Positions 1-8,458 of a DNA stretch of 64,000 nucleotides are shown here, piece after piece; position 1 is the first letter of the stretch; each line of letters opens with the position of its first letter. The position numbers and the translations under genes were made by a program. Where the stretch lies: contig JACJXX010000002.1 in assembly GCA_020636435.1 (NCBI GenBank), forward strand, positions 1,426,001 through 1,490,000, in the 5' to 3' direction. Source of the DNA: Lewinellaceae bacterium (GTDB lineage Bacteria; Bacteroidota; Bacteroidia; Chitinophagales; Saprospiraceae). The notes beneath the pieces were generated by a model, which had not been told where the DNA came from, did no database searches, and was given only the letters and a program-made list of their open reading frames with translations.

Positions 1-150
1 ATTCTGGAATATCTGGCCGGAGGAGATACTATTGAAACCATTCTGGAAGAATTTCCCGATCTGGAGCGGGAAGATATTCTGGCTTGTCTTGCTTATGCAA
101 CAGCCTCCATCAAGGCTAAAAGTATAATTGTATTTCCTTCTGCCGCATGA
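1..150 (+). CDS. DUF433 antitoxin-like protein (C-terminal part)
   Basis: The reading frame is open from the window edge to TGA at 148-150, giving 49 residues, so the start lies outside the window. The pattern of a hydrophobic stretch, an acidic helix (TILEEFPDLEREDI) and an alanine-rich helix (LACLAYATAS) is the C-terminal half of the small DUF433 family, HTH-like proteins usually found as the antitoxin of a PIN-like toxin. The intact DUF433 gene at 48242-48478 shows the same arrangement. The stop overlaps the next start as ATGA, so the two are translationally coupled. A role in binding and silencing the downstream toxin is inferred from this context. Confidence 0.8.
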   Translation: MLEYLAGGDTIETILEEFPDLEREDILACLAYATASIKAKSIIVFPSAA

Positions 151-500
151 AGTTTATTATAGATGCTCACCTCCCAAAGGCTATTGGTAGCTATTTTATC
201 GAATTAGGACATGAGACAGTCCACACCAGTGATCTTGTATTGGGGAACAAAACGGATGACCAGGACATCACAAAAATTGCCAATGAAGAAAACGCGGTCG
301 TCATTTCCAAAGACAACGATTTCTACCATTCCTTTTTGCTTTTCCGAAAGCCACCAAAACTGATACTGGTAAAGGTCGGGAATATGAAGTTGGCGGATGT
401 AAAAGCCCTTTTTCAACGGGAAGCGGAGAAGTTATTGGATTTACTTGGCAATTACGATTTGATTGAACTGCACAAGGACAAAATCATTGCCATTGATTAG
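147..500 (+). CDS. DUF5615 PIN-like toxin candidate
   Basis: This 117-residue protein opens with MKFIIDAHLPKAI, carries GHETVHTSDL and a VVISKDNDF segment, the layout of DUF5615 (Mut7-C-like, PIN fold). Acidic residues at the start (D6), in the middle (TDDQDI) and in KDND are the expected metal ligands of a PIN-type RNase. Length is normal for the family. It overlaps the DUF433 gene by four bases, the usual DUF433-DUF5615 order, so a type II toxin-antitoxin pair is likely. RNase activity is inferred from the family and has been shown for few members. Confidence 0.8.
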   Translation: MKFIIDAHLPKAIGSYFIELGHETVHTSDLVLGNKTDDQDITKIANEENAVVISKDNDFYHSFLLFRKPPKLILVKVGNMKLADVKALFQREAEKLLDLLGNYDLIELHKDKIIAID

Positions 501-534
501 TTGTCGTTGATGCCTGTAGCTCAAAATTTACGAA

Positions 535-1026
535 CTACGACCACTCCGCCTCCGCTTCATTTAAAATATTTCCAGCCTGCCTATCCCCCCTTATCCGCTC
601 AAACACACAAACCGCCAGCTTCGCAAACCCCGGCACTTTCCGGCTCACCGAGGCCTTCACCGAGTCCCCGCTGCTCGCTCCCATAAACCGGGCCATCTGT
701 TCGTACGTCCAGCCCAGTTCTTTTTTCATAGCGCGGAAGCGTTGTTTCCACTCCGCTTCGGCCCGCTCCAGCATTTTTTTGCGGATGAAGGCGAAGGTTT
801 CGGGAGGGTAGGCGTCTTTTTGGGTGAGTTCGATGAAGCGCAGGATGATTTCGGCTTTGGTGGCGAAAGGGTTTTCATTTCTTATATCATATCGCACTTT
901 TTCTGCTACGAAGTTAAAGCCTGACTGAAAAATTTCAGATTTCCGGCTGTCGGGCAGGCTGGAATACCATTGGGCGTAGGCAAAGTCGGAAGCTTCGCTA
1001 GCCTTGATCAATTCAGAAAAGTCCAT
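535..1026 (-). CDS. HTH-containing protein paired with a nucleotidyltransferase
   Basis: 163 residues with no firm family assignment. The N-terminal two thirds are helical. The last third, from about residue 98, looks like a helix-turn-helix: a MKKELGWTYEQMARFMG segment followed by SVKASVSRKVPGFAKLA. It starts 14 bases inside the preceding nucleotidyltransferase gene, so the two are co-translated. The pairing of a small DNA-binding protein with a nucleotidyltransferase resembles AbiE- and MNT/HEPN-type two-gene modules, but the gene order and sequences do not match a named system that I recognise. Function is unknown; a DNA-binding antitoxin or regulator is the best guess. Confidence 0.6.
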   Translation of the reverse strand: MDFSELIKASEASDFAYAQWYSSLPDSRKSEIFQSGFNFVAEKVRYDIRNENPFATKAEIILRFIELTQKDAYPPETFAFIRKKMLERAEAEWKQRFRAMKKELGWTYEQMARFMGASSGDSVKASVSRKVPGFAKLAVCVFERIRGDRQAGNILNEAEAEWS

Positions 1027-1540
1027 AGCGCATGAGATTTAAACGATTGGTCCAAACTTCAAGATACGGTTGGTCCAAGCCGTCTTCTTTGAGCAGGAAT
1101 TTCAAATCCTCCAGCCTTGTGGACTTTGGAAAATTACTATAGCGCCAAAGTTCAGTGACAATAAGGTCTTCCAGCCCGGCGATGAAACATTCAATACCAA
1201 AAAACGCTACTCTGCGGCGCCGTTCGAAAGCCTTCTCGCCGTATTCGCAACTTTCCTGAGGCAGGAACTCATATTTCACCCCTGTATCAAGGTCCGTCAG
1301 CCTGAAAAAAGCACCTTGTTCTATTCTACCTTTAAAACCTTCAATAAACGGAAACCAGTCAGGAAAGTACTGCACTATTTTTTCGACCTCATGAGGGTAG
1401 GCCTGAATCACACAATCAATATCAGCCGTGAAGCGGAAACGGTTATAATAACTCATCGCAAAACCGCCTACGATCATGTAGTTGATCCTCTCCTCTTCAA
1501 AAACATGGACGATCTTTTGCAGGCTCTTTTGAAAATCCAT
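1013..1540 (-). CDS. Nucleotidyltransferase-fold protein, possible toxin
   Basis: 175 residues. The motif IVGGFAMSYY followed by R.TADIDCVI is the minimal nucleotidyltransferase signature (GG near the helix start, then the D-x-D metal pair), as in the AbiEii and DUF6036 groups. A third acidic position is available in VKYEFLP. It is the first gene of a two-gene unit and its 3' end overlaps the HTH protein gene by 14 bases. Known relatives transfer nucleotides to tRNA or proteins, or act as toxins in two-gene defence modules. The fold is well supported; the target is not visible. Confidence 0.7.
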   Translation of the reverse strand: MDFQKSLQKIVHVFEEERINYMIVGGFAMSYYNRFRFTADIDCVIQAYPHEVEKIVQYFPDWFPFIEGFKGRIEQGAFFRLTDLDTGVKYEFLPQESCEYGEKAFERRRRVAFFGIECFIAGLEDLIVTELWRYSNFPKSTRLEDLKFLLKEDGLDQPYLEVWTNRLNLMRYGLF

Positions 1541-1645
1541 GCTTGCAAGTTAACAAATGTTTACTTAATTCGCAATACTGTCCTGCGACCAGGCTTTCGC
1601 CTGCCCAAGCTACTGCCTGGGGCAGCAGGATGATCGCGACGCGAA

Positions 1646-2389
1646 TTACAGCCCCCGCAACGCCTCCACCACCGCGTCTTTCCGCCGCCGCGCCAGCGGC
1701 ACCTCCGAGCCGTCGGCCATCTGCAGGATGCTTCCCTCCTGCTGGAGTAGTTTCTTCACACAATGGAGGTTAACAATGTGGGATTGATGGGTTTTGATGA
1801 ACTGATCGCCGGGCAGCAGTTCCTCGTAAGTCTTCAGATTTCTGGAGGCAACCACTTGCTCACCATCCTGGAGGTAGAACGTAGCGTAATTGCCCTCCCC
1901 CTCGATGCGGATGATGGACGGCACTTCCACAAAGTGAAACCCTTCGGCAGCGGCAATGGTGATCTTCTCCAGCTTTTTAGTAGCAAGAGAGTGGATGAGG
2001 TTTTCCAACTGCCGGGTATCAAGGCGGGGTGTACTCTGTTGGTTGGCTTTCTCCACCGCCTCGGTTAGCTGAGCAGGGTCTATGGGCTTGAGCAGGTAGT
2101 CGATAGCATTGTAGCGAAAGGCTTTGATGGCATACTCGCTGTGGCCGGTGGTAAAGATGAGCTGAAAATGGGCTTCCCTGAGTTGTTCCAACAACTCAAA
2201 GCCAGTTGCTTCCCCGATGTGGACGTCCAGGAAAACAAGGCCGGGGCTTTGCTGCCGGATGAGTTCCAGGCCTTCTTCCACATTGTCCGCGAACCCCGCC
2301 ACCCGGACGGACGGGCAGTACAGGGCCAGCAGCCCGGCGAGGGATTCGATGGCGTGTTGTTCGTCGTCTATGATTATGGCGTGGAGCAT
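1646..2389 (-). CDS. LytTR-family response regulator
   Basis: 247 residues from the ATG at 2389. The frame stays open another 49 codons upstream, but MLHAIIIDDEQ is the natural start of a receiver domain. Receiver at about residues 2-120 with the acidic pair IDDE, the phospho-acceptor Asp55 in LVFLDVHI and the conserved Lys in LLKPID. LytTR DNA-binding domain at about 145-245 (EGNYATFYL, TYEELLP, KTHQSHIVNL). The kinase gene 2755-5736 lies directly upstream on the same strand, so the two form a LytS/LytR-like pair. The target promoters cannot be told from the sequence. Confidence 0.92.
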   Translation of the reverse strand: MLHAIIIDDEQHAIESLAGLLALYCPSVRVAGFADNVEEGLELIRQQSPGLVFLDVHIGEATGFELLEQLREAHFQLIFTTGHSEYAIKAFRYNAIDYLLKPIDPAQLTEAVEKANQQSTPRLDTRQLENLIHSLATKKLEKITIAAAEGFHFVEVPSIIRIEGEGNYATFYLQDGEQVVASRNLKTYEELLPGDQFIKTHQSHIVNLHCVKKLLQQEGSILQMADGSEVPLARRRKDAVVEALRGL

Positions 2390-2408
2390 ATTTCTTTTTG
2401 TGGTTATC

Positions 2409-2756
2409 TGATTGCGATTTGATGGAACGCGGACGCCGTCGCCCATAGCTTTGGCGTCGGGCGATGACACGGATCTGGCGGATTTTCGTGGGTTTCTTGT
2501 ATGGGGACTGTTCAAAGTTTGATGTTCGGCGTTCAAAGTTATCCTGGAAACCAGGCTTTTTCGGCGTGACTTCGAACTTCGGACACAGAACGTTGAACAC
2601 TTCCATGTGTAGAGCCCAATGTAACCCTGCCGTATAGCTTAATGCTCAACCTCTATGTGCCATCGCCCATATTTTTCCTGGTTCCATAAAGCAAGCCCCA
2701 TATCCGCGAAAATCCGCCGCACCCGCGAAAATCCGCGTTCCATATCTCCGCGTTCT
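2409..2756. repeat. Nested mirrored word arrays between kinase and regulator genes
   Basis: The spacer between the regulator and kinase genes holds no ORF of its own. An inner pair is formed by TTCAAAGTTTGATGTTCGGC-type words at 2509-2540 and their reverse complements at about 2570-2600 (TTCGAACTTCGG, ACGTTGAACA). An outer pair is formed by GGAACGCGGA (2423-2432) and CGGATCTGGCGGATTTTCG (about 2470-2488), matched by CGAAAATCCGC words, twice, and TCCGCGTTCC at 2704-2741. The transcript could fold into a long imperfect hairpin inside the kinase-regulator message. Confidence 0.7.
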
Positions 2757-5736
2757 ATCCAGTTCGCACCCGCACCCGCACCTCCGTGCCCAGCACCTCC
2801 CCATCTTCCCCCTTCAGCACCTCCACCTGCACCGCCTCCCCATTCCCATTGCCCAGCAGCTCCAGGCGCTTTTCCGTGATGGTCATGCCAACGGAGCGGT
2901 GGCGGGTGGACGGCTCCTTGCCCTCCTCCTGCCGGAAGCCCAGGCCGTTGTCGCGGACGGTAACGGCCAGCGCGCCATTGTCTCGCTGGAAGTGGATGGC
3001 CACCGTGCCTCCGCCCTCCTTCTTCCCCAGGCCGTGGATGACGGCGTTCTCCACGTACGGCTGTATGAGCAGGGGCGGCAGAGTGATGTCCTCTTCCTCC
3101 AGCCCCTCCTCTACCGTGATGCGGTATTCGATCTTCTGGTTGAAACGCTCCCGCTCCAGGGCCAGGTAGTTCTCCAGGATTTGCACTTCCTCCGCCAGGC
3201 TGACCCTGCCCTGCACCGAGGCGTTCAGGTTGTGGCGCACGAGGCGGGCGAAGCGGGCCAGGAATTCCACCGCCTTTTTCTTCTCATTGGTTAAGATAAA
3301 GTTTTGTATCGAATTCAGGCAATTAAAAATGAAGTGCGGGTTCATCTGCGCCTGCAGGGCGGAACGCTCCAGCTCGGTGACTTGCTGCTGGATGGCTGCC
3401 TCCTTCTTCAGTTGGGCAGTGCGCTGTTGTTGGTAGTAGAACATGCCGCCCAGCACCAGCCCGCCGGCCAGAGTGCGCGCCCACCACGTCTGCCACCAGG
3501 GCGGCAGAATGGTGAAGGCGTGAGTGGTGCTCGGGCTCCAGTAGCCGTCCTGGTTCTGCGCCTGGACTTCGAAACGATATTTGCCCGGCGGCAATTGGGG
3601 GTAGTTGACGGTGAGGTTTTCGGTGTATTGCCAGGCTGCCTTTTTGTTCAGGCGGTAGCGGTAGGGGATATGCCCGTTCTGCCGGTAGTTGATGGCCAGG
3701 AAGCGGAATTCGAGGCTGTTGTTGTCATATCGTAGCTCCTGGCCGGCCCTCAGAGGGACATCGGCGCCATTGGCCCGAAGATACTGGATGGCGGGCGCGG
3801 CGACAAGGGTGTCCTCTTCCGGCTCATGGAATTTGACCAGCCCGCCGGCGGTGCACAGCCACAACTGTCCGGCGTAGGACTTAACTTTGTAAACCTCATT
3901 AGAAGGCAGACCGCTGGCTGCGGTGAACTGGCGGACTTTCGGCCGGCCATCTGCATCAAAGGTGACTTTGTTCAGGCCATTTAGCGTGCCTACCCAGAGG
4001 ATGCCGTTTTCATCCACGTGCACGTCTTCGATCATATTGGCGGTGAGGCCGTCATCGGTGGTGATTTGCAGGATGTCTTCGCCCTTCCAGCGTAGGACGC
4101 CCCAGCCTTTGGTGCCGAAGACGAGCGTGCTGTCTGGGAGTTCGTCGATGTCTTCTACGCGATTGTTGAAAGCGGGGTGGGTAATACCGGGGGAAATGAG
4201 GCTGCTGTCTTTGAACTCGAAGAGGCCGCGGGCGTTGCCCACCCAGACTTTTTCATCTCTGGTAGTGTAAAGGGCGAAGGTGCGCTCGCGGAGGCCCTTC
4301 AAAAAGGAAACAAATTTCGCTGTATCATTCTTAGCATCAATGGCCAAAATCCCAGCATGATTACATCCCCACAACTCCCCCTTGGCATTGAAGTGTGCTT
4401 TTTCAAATTTACCTGCTCGCATATCGATACTACTTTGGGATACAGAATACCACATTTTAACAAAATTCCACTGCCCACTTTTCCAGTAGGCCGCATTACT
4501 CCACAAGGCGCCGGTTTCCGGCTGATAGAGCAGATCGCAATTGTGATATCTATCGGGGTTAGAAAAGGCGCTGATGAGCTGCCGTTTTTCAATGTCAACC
4601 TGAAAAATATCGCCATTTGCACAGCCGGCGAATACTTCCCCTTCATTTTTAAAGGCTACGGCACTGACAAAATCATCCGAAAAACCAAAGCTGGAATTAT
4701 ACGTCAGCAATTGCATATCTGTGCAATAAAAAACTCCTTTTTCCTGGGTCGTTACCCATAGGCCTCCTTTGGTGTCTTTAGACATGTAGTTGATTGAAAG
4801 GCCGTCTAAAAAAAGTTCATATTCGCCTTTTCTGAAGGCTTCCAGATCCTTGTACCGGCGCAGCCCGTTTCCTTCTCCTAGACAAAGCCAGATGGCTTGT
4901 TCTTCGTCTTCAATGGTCATATTTACCTTCGGGTAGAAGGGCTCTGTTGCAACCAGTTTACCATTTTTCAAGATATACATGAAATGACACGCAAAAACCA
5001 ACAAATATTCCTTTGAAATCCTTTGAGCATCATTATAGCCCCCACAAGGTTGCCCCACCAAGGGAAAGGGCAATTCCATCTGAAGCCGGCGTTTGCCGGA
5101 TTTGACTTCAAACGGAACGAGTTTACGTTTCACTATTTGGTTTTCCAGAATGGCATATCCATCTTCTTTCGGCCTGACGACAATCGTACGCAATACTTCA
5201 CTCCCCCCTTCCACCTCCAGAATCAGCCAGGAATAAGGCAAGTTTGTTGTAATCAGGCTGTCCCTGCCCAGGCTATCTATCTGTAAAAACCCAAGCCTGG
5301 TCAATTCGAAATAAGCCTTTTCTTCTTCTGGTTGCAAATAAACCAGGGCAACGCCCGAAAATTTGCCTCTATGCTGTAATACCAAATGATTAAACCGATA
5401 CGGAACAATCGTATCCCCCTCCAAAACAAACGCCTCCCCCGTCATCGTCCCGAACCAAATGCGCCCTTTGGCGTCCTCGTGAATGTCGAACACCACATTG
5501 CTGGTAAGGCCGTCCTGGGCATCGTAGGTACGGAAGGCATAGCCGTCGAAGCGGGCCACGCCGTTGTCGGTGCCGAACCACATATAGCCCCGGCTGTCCT
5601 GGAAGGCGCAGTACACCTCGGGGCTGGGCAGGCCGTGCTGGGTGGAGTAGTTGCGGAAGTGGGGCTGGGGGTTGGGTTGGGCGGAGAGGGAGAGGGACAA
5701 AGGAAGAAGGAGAAATATAGGGTAAAGGTGTTTCAT
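2755..5736 (-). CDS. Beta-propeller sensor histidine kinase, LytS/YehU type
   Basis: 993 residues. An N-terminal signal peptide (about 1-20) leads into a periplasmic region of two-component-regulator propeller repeats (for example DSRGYMWFGTDNGVARFDG and DAKGRIWFGTMTG), followed by a Y_Y_Y domain at about 660-725, one membrane helix (about 730-750), and a cytoplasmic kinase of the His_kinase type. The phospho-acceptor His801 lies in QMNPHFIFNCLNSIQ, and the ATP site is visible as PPLLIQPYVENAVIHG and DNGLGF. The LytTR regulator follows directly. The ligand is unknown; in Bacteroidota such propellers sense a range of extracellular compounds. Confidence 0.92.
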   Translation of the reverse strand: MKHLYPIFLLLPLSLSLSAQPNPQPHFRNYSTQHGLPSPEVYCAFQDSRGYMWFGTDNGVARFDGYAFRTYDAQDGLTSNVVFDIHEDAKGRIWFGTMTGEAFVLEGDTIVPYRFNHLVLQHRGKFSGVALVYLQPEEEKAYFELTRLGFLQIDSLGRDSLITTNLPYSWLILEVEGGSEVLRTIVVRPKEDGYAILENQIVKRKLVPFEVKSGKRRLQMELPFPLVGQPCGGYNDAQRISKEYLLVFACHFMYILKNGKLVATEPFYPKVNMTIEDEEQAIWLCLGEGNGLRRYKDLEAFRKGEYELFLDGLSINYMSKDTKGGLWVTTQEKGVFYCTDMQLLTYNSSFGFSDDFVSAVAFKNEGEVFAGCANGDIFQVDIEKRQLISAFSNPDRYHNCDLLYQPETGALWSNAAYWKSGQWNFVKMWYSVSQSSIDMRAGKFEKAHFNAKGELWGCNHAGILAIDAKNDTAKFVSFLKGLRERTFALYTTRDEKVWVGNARGLFEFKDSSLISPGITHPAFNNRVEDIDELPDSTLVFGTKGWGVLRWKGEDILQITTDDGLTANMIEDVHVDENGILWVGTLNGLNKVTFDADGRPKVRQFTAASGLPSNEVYKVKSYAGQLWLCTAGGLVKFHEPEEDTLVAAPAIQYLRANGADVPLRAGQELRYDNNSLEFRFLAINYRQNGHIPYRYRLNKKAAWQYTENLTVNYPQLPPGKYRFEVQAQNQDGYWSPSTTHAFTILPPWWQTWWARTLAGGLVLGGMFYYQQQRTAQLKKEAAIQQQVTELERSALQAQMNPHFIFNCLNSIQNFILTNEKKKAVEFLARFARLVRHNLNASVQGRVSLAEEVQILENYLALERERFNQKIEYRITVEEGLEEEDITLPPLLIQPYVENAVIHGLGKKEGGGTVAIHFQRDNGALAVTVRDNGLGFRQEEGKEPSTRHRSVGMTITEKRLELLGNGNGEAVQVEVLKGEDGEVLGTEVRVRVRTG

Positions 5737-5830
5737 GGGTTTGGAGGTTATGTGTTATTGTGTTATTAGGGTTACTGGTAATGCTCCTGGCATTGTGCCT
5801 GGGGCAGGTTATTGGTTGTTTCCGGCTGAA

Positions 5831-5910
5831 AATGCCTGGGGGTGCCTCGGTCCTAAAGTTCATCTCACGCCAACGGTCGAACGCTCAGAGAGACGGTGAT
5901 GGCCAGGCAT
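5831..5910. repeat. AATGCCTGG...CCAGGCAT palindromic repeat, copy 1
   Basis: An AATGCCTGG arm at 5831 and a GGCCAGGCAT arm at 5901-5910 flank a GC-rich centre that includes CTCGGTCCTA. Two further copies of the same design occur at 6517-6604 and 8629-8694. It does not code for a protein. Confidence 0.7.
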
Positions 5911-5921
5911 CTAAAGATCAA

Positions 5922-6158
5922 TTAAGTAGTCAAGCATACTTAAATTAGATTTCGTTCGCGAGAGACTTTGTCTCGATGCGGAATAACCTGCCAGTCTCCG
6001 ACTGGCGTAAACTGCCAAACATGTTGATTTACGCCAGTCGGAGACTGGCTTATTCCGCCGCATCGCGTCACTCTCCGTCCGCCGAAGCTTCAGCGAAGGT
6101 GGAGACGCTCGCGAACACTTCGATTTTGTTTATAAAATAAATATGCTTGACTACTTAA
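5922..6158. repeat. Nested inverted-repeat element, MITE-like (237 bp)
   Basis: The ends are a perfect 17-bp inverted repeat, TTAAGTAGTCAAGCATA at 5922-5938 and its complement at 6142-6158. Inside, CGTTCGCGAGAG (about 5952) pairs with CGCTCGCGAAC (about 6107), and the core 5976-6064 is a second long palindrome with arms of about 35 bp around GCCAGTCTCCGACTGGC. No ORF is present. The whole unit could fold into one cruciform and looks like a MITE without an obvious target duplication. Confidence 0.7.
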
Positions 6159-6302
6159 GTGTATTTCCCCATTTATTCTCCGAATGAATAATCCGCTCTC
6201 CAGGTTTCGGCCAAAAATGCGCGCCTTTACAATCCATCACTTGCCTGCTAACTGCCTGTCTTCCTATTAAATATACGGAAAAGGCCCGGGAAGGTTGCCT
6301 GT

Positions 6303-6327
6303 GGCACAAACCTTTGAGGTTTGTGCC
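6303..6327. repeat. Short hairpin, GGCACAAACCT inverted repeat
   Basis: GGCACAAACCT and AGGTTTGTGCC are separated by three bases, an 11-bp perfect stem. It stands in the gene-poor stretch between the sensor kinase and the vWA gene. It has no T-run, so it is better seen as a REP-like hairpin than as a terminator. Confidence 0.6.
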
Positions 6328-6374
6328 TAACGGCTCTTACCGAATTTACACCCAAACCCACCGAATCTCCGCTC

Positions 6375-6656
6375 AGGCCCGCCGAATTGACAATGCGCCC
6401 GCCCGGGGGCGGTAAAACACTTACCTTGGATCAATAATCGCTATCTCTACATTCCGATCTTTTGTCGGAACGGATTACTTCCCCCCATAACGCAACTATT
6501 CGGCAAGCCGGCCAAAAATGCCTGGCTTTGCCTCAGTCCTAGCTCCTCCGCCTTCGGCTGACGTAGTAGCCTTCGGCGCTCGCGGAAAGGATGGCCAGGC
6601 ATTTTCAGCCTTTGCTCCCTTCAGAGCCTGTTCCGAATTCATTTCGGAAGCTGGGG
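6375..6656 (+). repeat. Duplicated spacer block, copy A (upstream of vWA gene)
   Basis: This block and 8459-8737 share a long run of sequence in the same order: CCGAATTGACAATG, a GGGGGCGGTA step, CTATCTCTACATTCCGATCT, CGGATTACTTCCCCCCATA, CGCAACTATTCGGCAAGCCG, then the AATGCCTGGC palindrome (6517-6604 here) and CTCCCTTCAGAGCCTGTTCC. Copy A ends about 115 bp before the vWA start, copy B about 105 bp before the lipoprotein start. A shared promoter or leader carried by duplication is possible. Confidence 0.75.
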
Positions 6657-6771
6657 CAAACAAAGGCTGAAAATACCGTTCGGAGAAATAAATAGCAAAC
6701 GAACAGAATTATTTTATTAACTGTAGCTATCCTCAACAACCCGGATAGTTGCTCCCCAAAAAACATTTATC

Positions 6772-8079
6772 ATGGCAAAATCAAAGAAAGACTTGGCCGG
6801 TGAAAAGAAGCAACCGGCCCATTCCGAAGCTGTTTCACCCTCTACCGCTACTGTCTCCCAGGGCAACCTGGGTGCCAAGACATGTGTTGACCCTACTTTG
6901 GAAGCACATCTGCTCGAATTGGCCAACAGCAAGCATGCTCAGCTCGAACACTGTGAGGAAAAGCATGCCGAAGACTGCCCCTGCAGTTCTCCCTCCGGGG
7001 GGGCGGGCATCCCCACCAAGGTTGACCTTATAGTTTTGATCGACACCAGTGGATCTATGAGAACAAAGGCTCAGGCAATCCATGACGCCGCAATGACCGC
7101 GCTCGATAACGCCAAAAAATCGTGTAATGTCGACCTGGTTCCTGTATTTCTCGGTATCGAGGGTACTTTTGTTTTTGGCGACCCAGAATTCGAATTCGAC
7201 CAAACCTGCCGGAATTTTCTAATCAACAAAGGCTGTGACAAGCAGATTGCTGACCCGCAGAATACCCCCCCCGCCGTCCAGGGGTATAAGGAGGAAGGCG
7301 CAGATTCCATTACCGACCTGTGCAATTGCCCGAACATCTGGCGGGAAGGCGCCTGCCGTGCCATTTTTTACATCAGCGACGAACCCTTGAACCAGGGTGG
7401 GCCGCAAGGCGATGACGATATTGCAGCCACCCAAATAGCTATTGCAGCTGCCCAGGCAAATAACGTTAAAGTATTTGCTCATCTTGCCAAGGGCAGTTAT
7501 AACAAAAACAAAAAGACACAGAACGACTACAAAAACCTCTGCTACCAGACCGGAGGCGAACCCTTCATTGATGAAAAATTTGATTCAGAACCATTAGTAG
7601 AAAAATACGAAAGGCTTCTGGAAAAAGCTATCTGCCAGGCCTGCGGAAATTGCGCTACCCTTGAGTTACCAGCTGTTTCTCCCTGCTTTTCCGTAACCTG
7701 GGGCGATAGTGACTGTGACTGCATGGAAACGAATGACTTCGAGCTGTTGCTCATCAAAGCCTGCAATTGTTATTCCAATGTGGCTTTCCATAACCTGATG
7801 ATCGGCAAGCTCACCATACTCGACAGCGAAGGCAAAGAGGTAGTGCAACTGCCCGACGGCACTCCCTCCGTGGAAGTGTTGCCCTCCGGGCCGATCTGCT
7901 TCGGCGAACTGCCCCCCTGCTCCGAAAACACTCCGAGCTGCAAGGCACGGGAAATCGTCATCCGTACACGCGGCGCGATCGCGGGCAATTACCAGCTGAA
8001 GTTCGAAAACGTTTGCTTTGATGTAGTGAATAGCTTCGCTACTGAACAATGCTTCACTTTGAACCTTTGCAAGGACTAA
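6772..8079 (+). CDS. Cys-rich von Willebrand A domain protein
   Basis: 435 residues without a signal peptide. The first 85 residues are polar. A vWA domain follows at about 85-285 with a complete MIDAS start (VLIDTSGSM, D-x-S-x-S) and later ISDEPLN. The C-terminal 150 residues form a separate beta-rich domain (about 290-435) with a WGDSDCDCMETNDFELL segment and a TPSVEVLPSGPICFGELPPC segment; I have no name for it. Over 25 cysteines are present, many as CxC or CxxC, which is odd for a protein with no export signal. A metal-dependent adhesion or assembly role is inferred only from the vWA fold. The start MAKSKKDL follows duplicated spacer copy A. Confidence 0.7.
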   Translation: MAKSKKDLAGEKKQPAHSEAVSPSTATVSQGNLGAKTCVDPTLEAHLLELANSKHAQLEHCEEKHAEDCPCSSPSGGAGIPTKVDLIVLIDTSGSMRTKAQAIHDAAMTALDNAKKSCNVDLVPVFLGIEGTFVFGDPEFEFDQTCRNFLINKGCDKQIADPQNTPPAVQGYKEEGADSITDLCNCPNIWREGACRAIFYISDEPLNQGGPQGDDDIAATQIAIAAAQANNVKVFAHLAKGSYNKNKKTQNDYKNLCYQTGGEPFIDEKFDSEPLVEKYERLLEKAICQACGNCATLELPAVSPCFSVTWGDSDCDCMETNDFELLLIKACNCYSNVAFHNLMIGKLTILDSEGKEVVQLPDGTPSVEVLPSGPICFGELPPCSENTPSCKAREIVIRTRGAIAGNYQLKFENVCFDVVNSFATEQCFTLNLCKD

Positions 8080-8087
8080 GCGCTCTT

Positions 8088-8124
8088 TAAGGTGGAAGGT
8101 GCTTGGAAACGCCTTCCACCTCAA
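8088..8124 (+). terminator. Hairpin after the vWA gene
   Basis: GGTGGAAGG and CCTTCCACC form a strong stem around a 12-base loop, starting about 10 bp after the vWA stop codon. There is no T-run behind it, so it may work as a Rho-assisted or processing hairpin. Confidence 0.5.
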
Positions 8125-8209
8125 CTACTTCCCAAACCCACCGAACCTCCGCTCAGGCCCACCAAATGTACACTGGGTTTGCAGGAATTCGAATAATAAG
8201 CAATAATGC

Positions 8210-8344
8210 CGGCCCAGGCAGGTGCTGGAAAAGGCGCTGCTAAGCATCGGCCTCAGCGGGCAGCAATTGCCGGATGGGGTTTACCGGCTGGCGGTGCAGA
8301 CGGATGGAGGCAGGATGGTGAAGCAGTTTGTGGTGGCGCGGTAA
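8210..8344 (+). pseudogene. Remnant of a T9SS C-terminal sorting domain
   Basis: An open frame of 44 codons ends in TAA and reads QQLPDGVYRLAVQTDGG then GRMVKQFVVAR, the end of a type A T9SS sorting domain. It has no start and no upstream body. It is closely similar to the C-terminus encoded at 10850-10986, so both seem to come from the same gene family by duplication and decay. Confidence 0.75.
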
Positions 8345-8350
8345 AGCTAC

Positions 8351-8405
8351 ATTAAGCGCCAACGGTAGCCGAAGCTTTATGCGTAGGCTACCATTGGCGC
8401 TTAAT
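8351..8405. repeat. Inverted repeat with 20-bp arms
   Basis: ATTAAGCGCCAACGGTAGCC and GGCTACCATTGGCGCTTAAT face each other over a 15-base loop with one mismatch. It sits just behind the T9SS remnant and could have been that gene's terminator. Confidence 0.65.
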
Positions 8406-8458
8406 TTCTGCTTCTAACCGAATCCCCTCCCTACCTCGCCAAATTTGAAGCCACAGTT

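Noticed and set aside
2390..2536. N-terminal extension of the LytTR regulator
   Set aside because: It is translated from word-array DNA; the receiver domain starts naturally at 2389.
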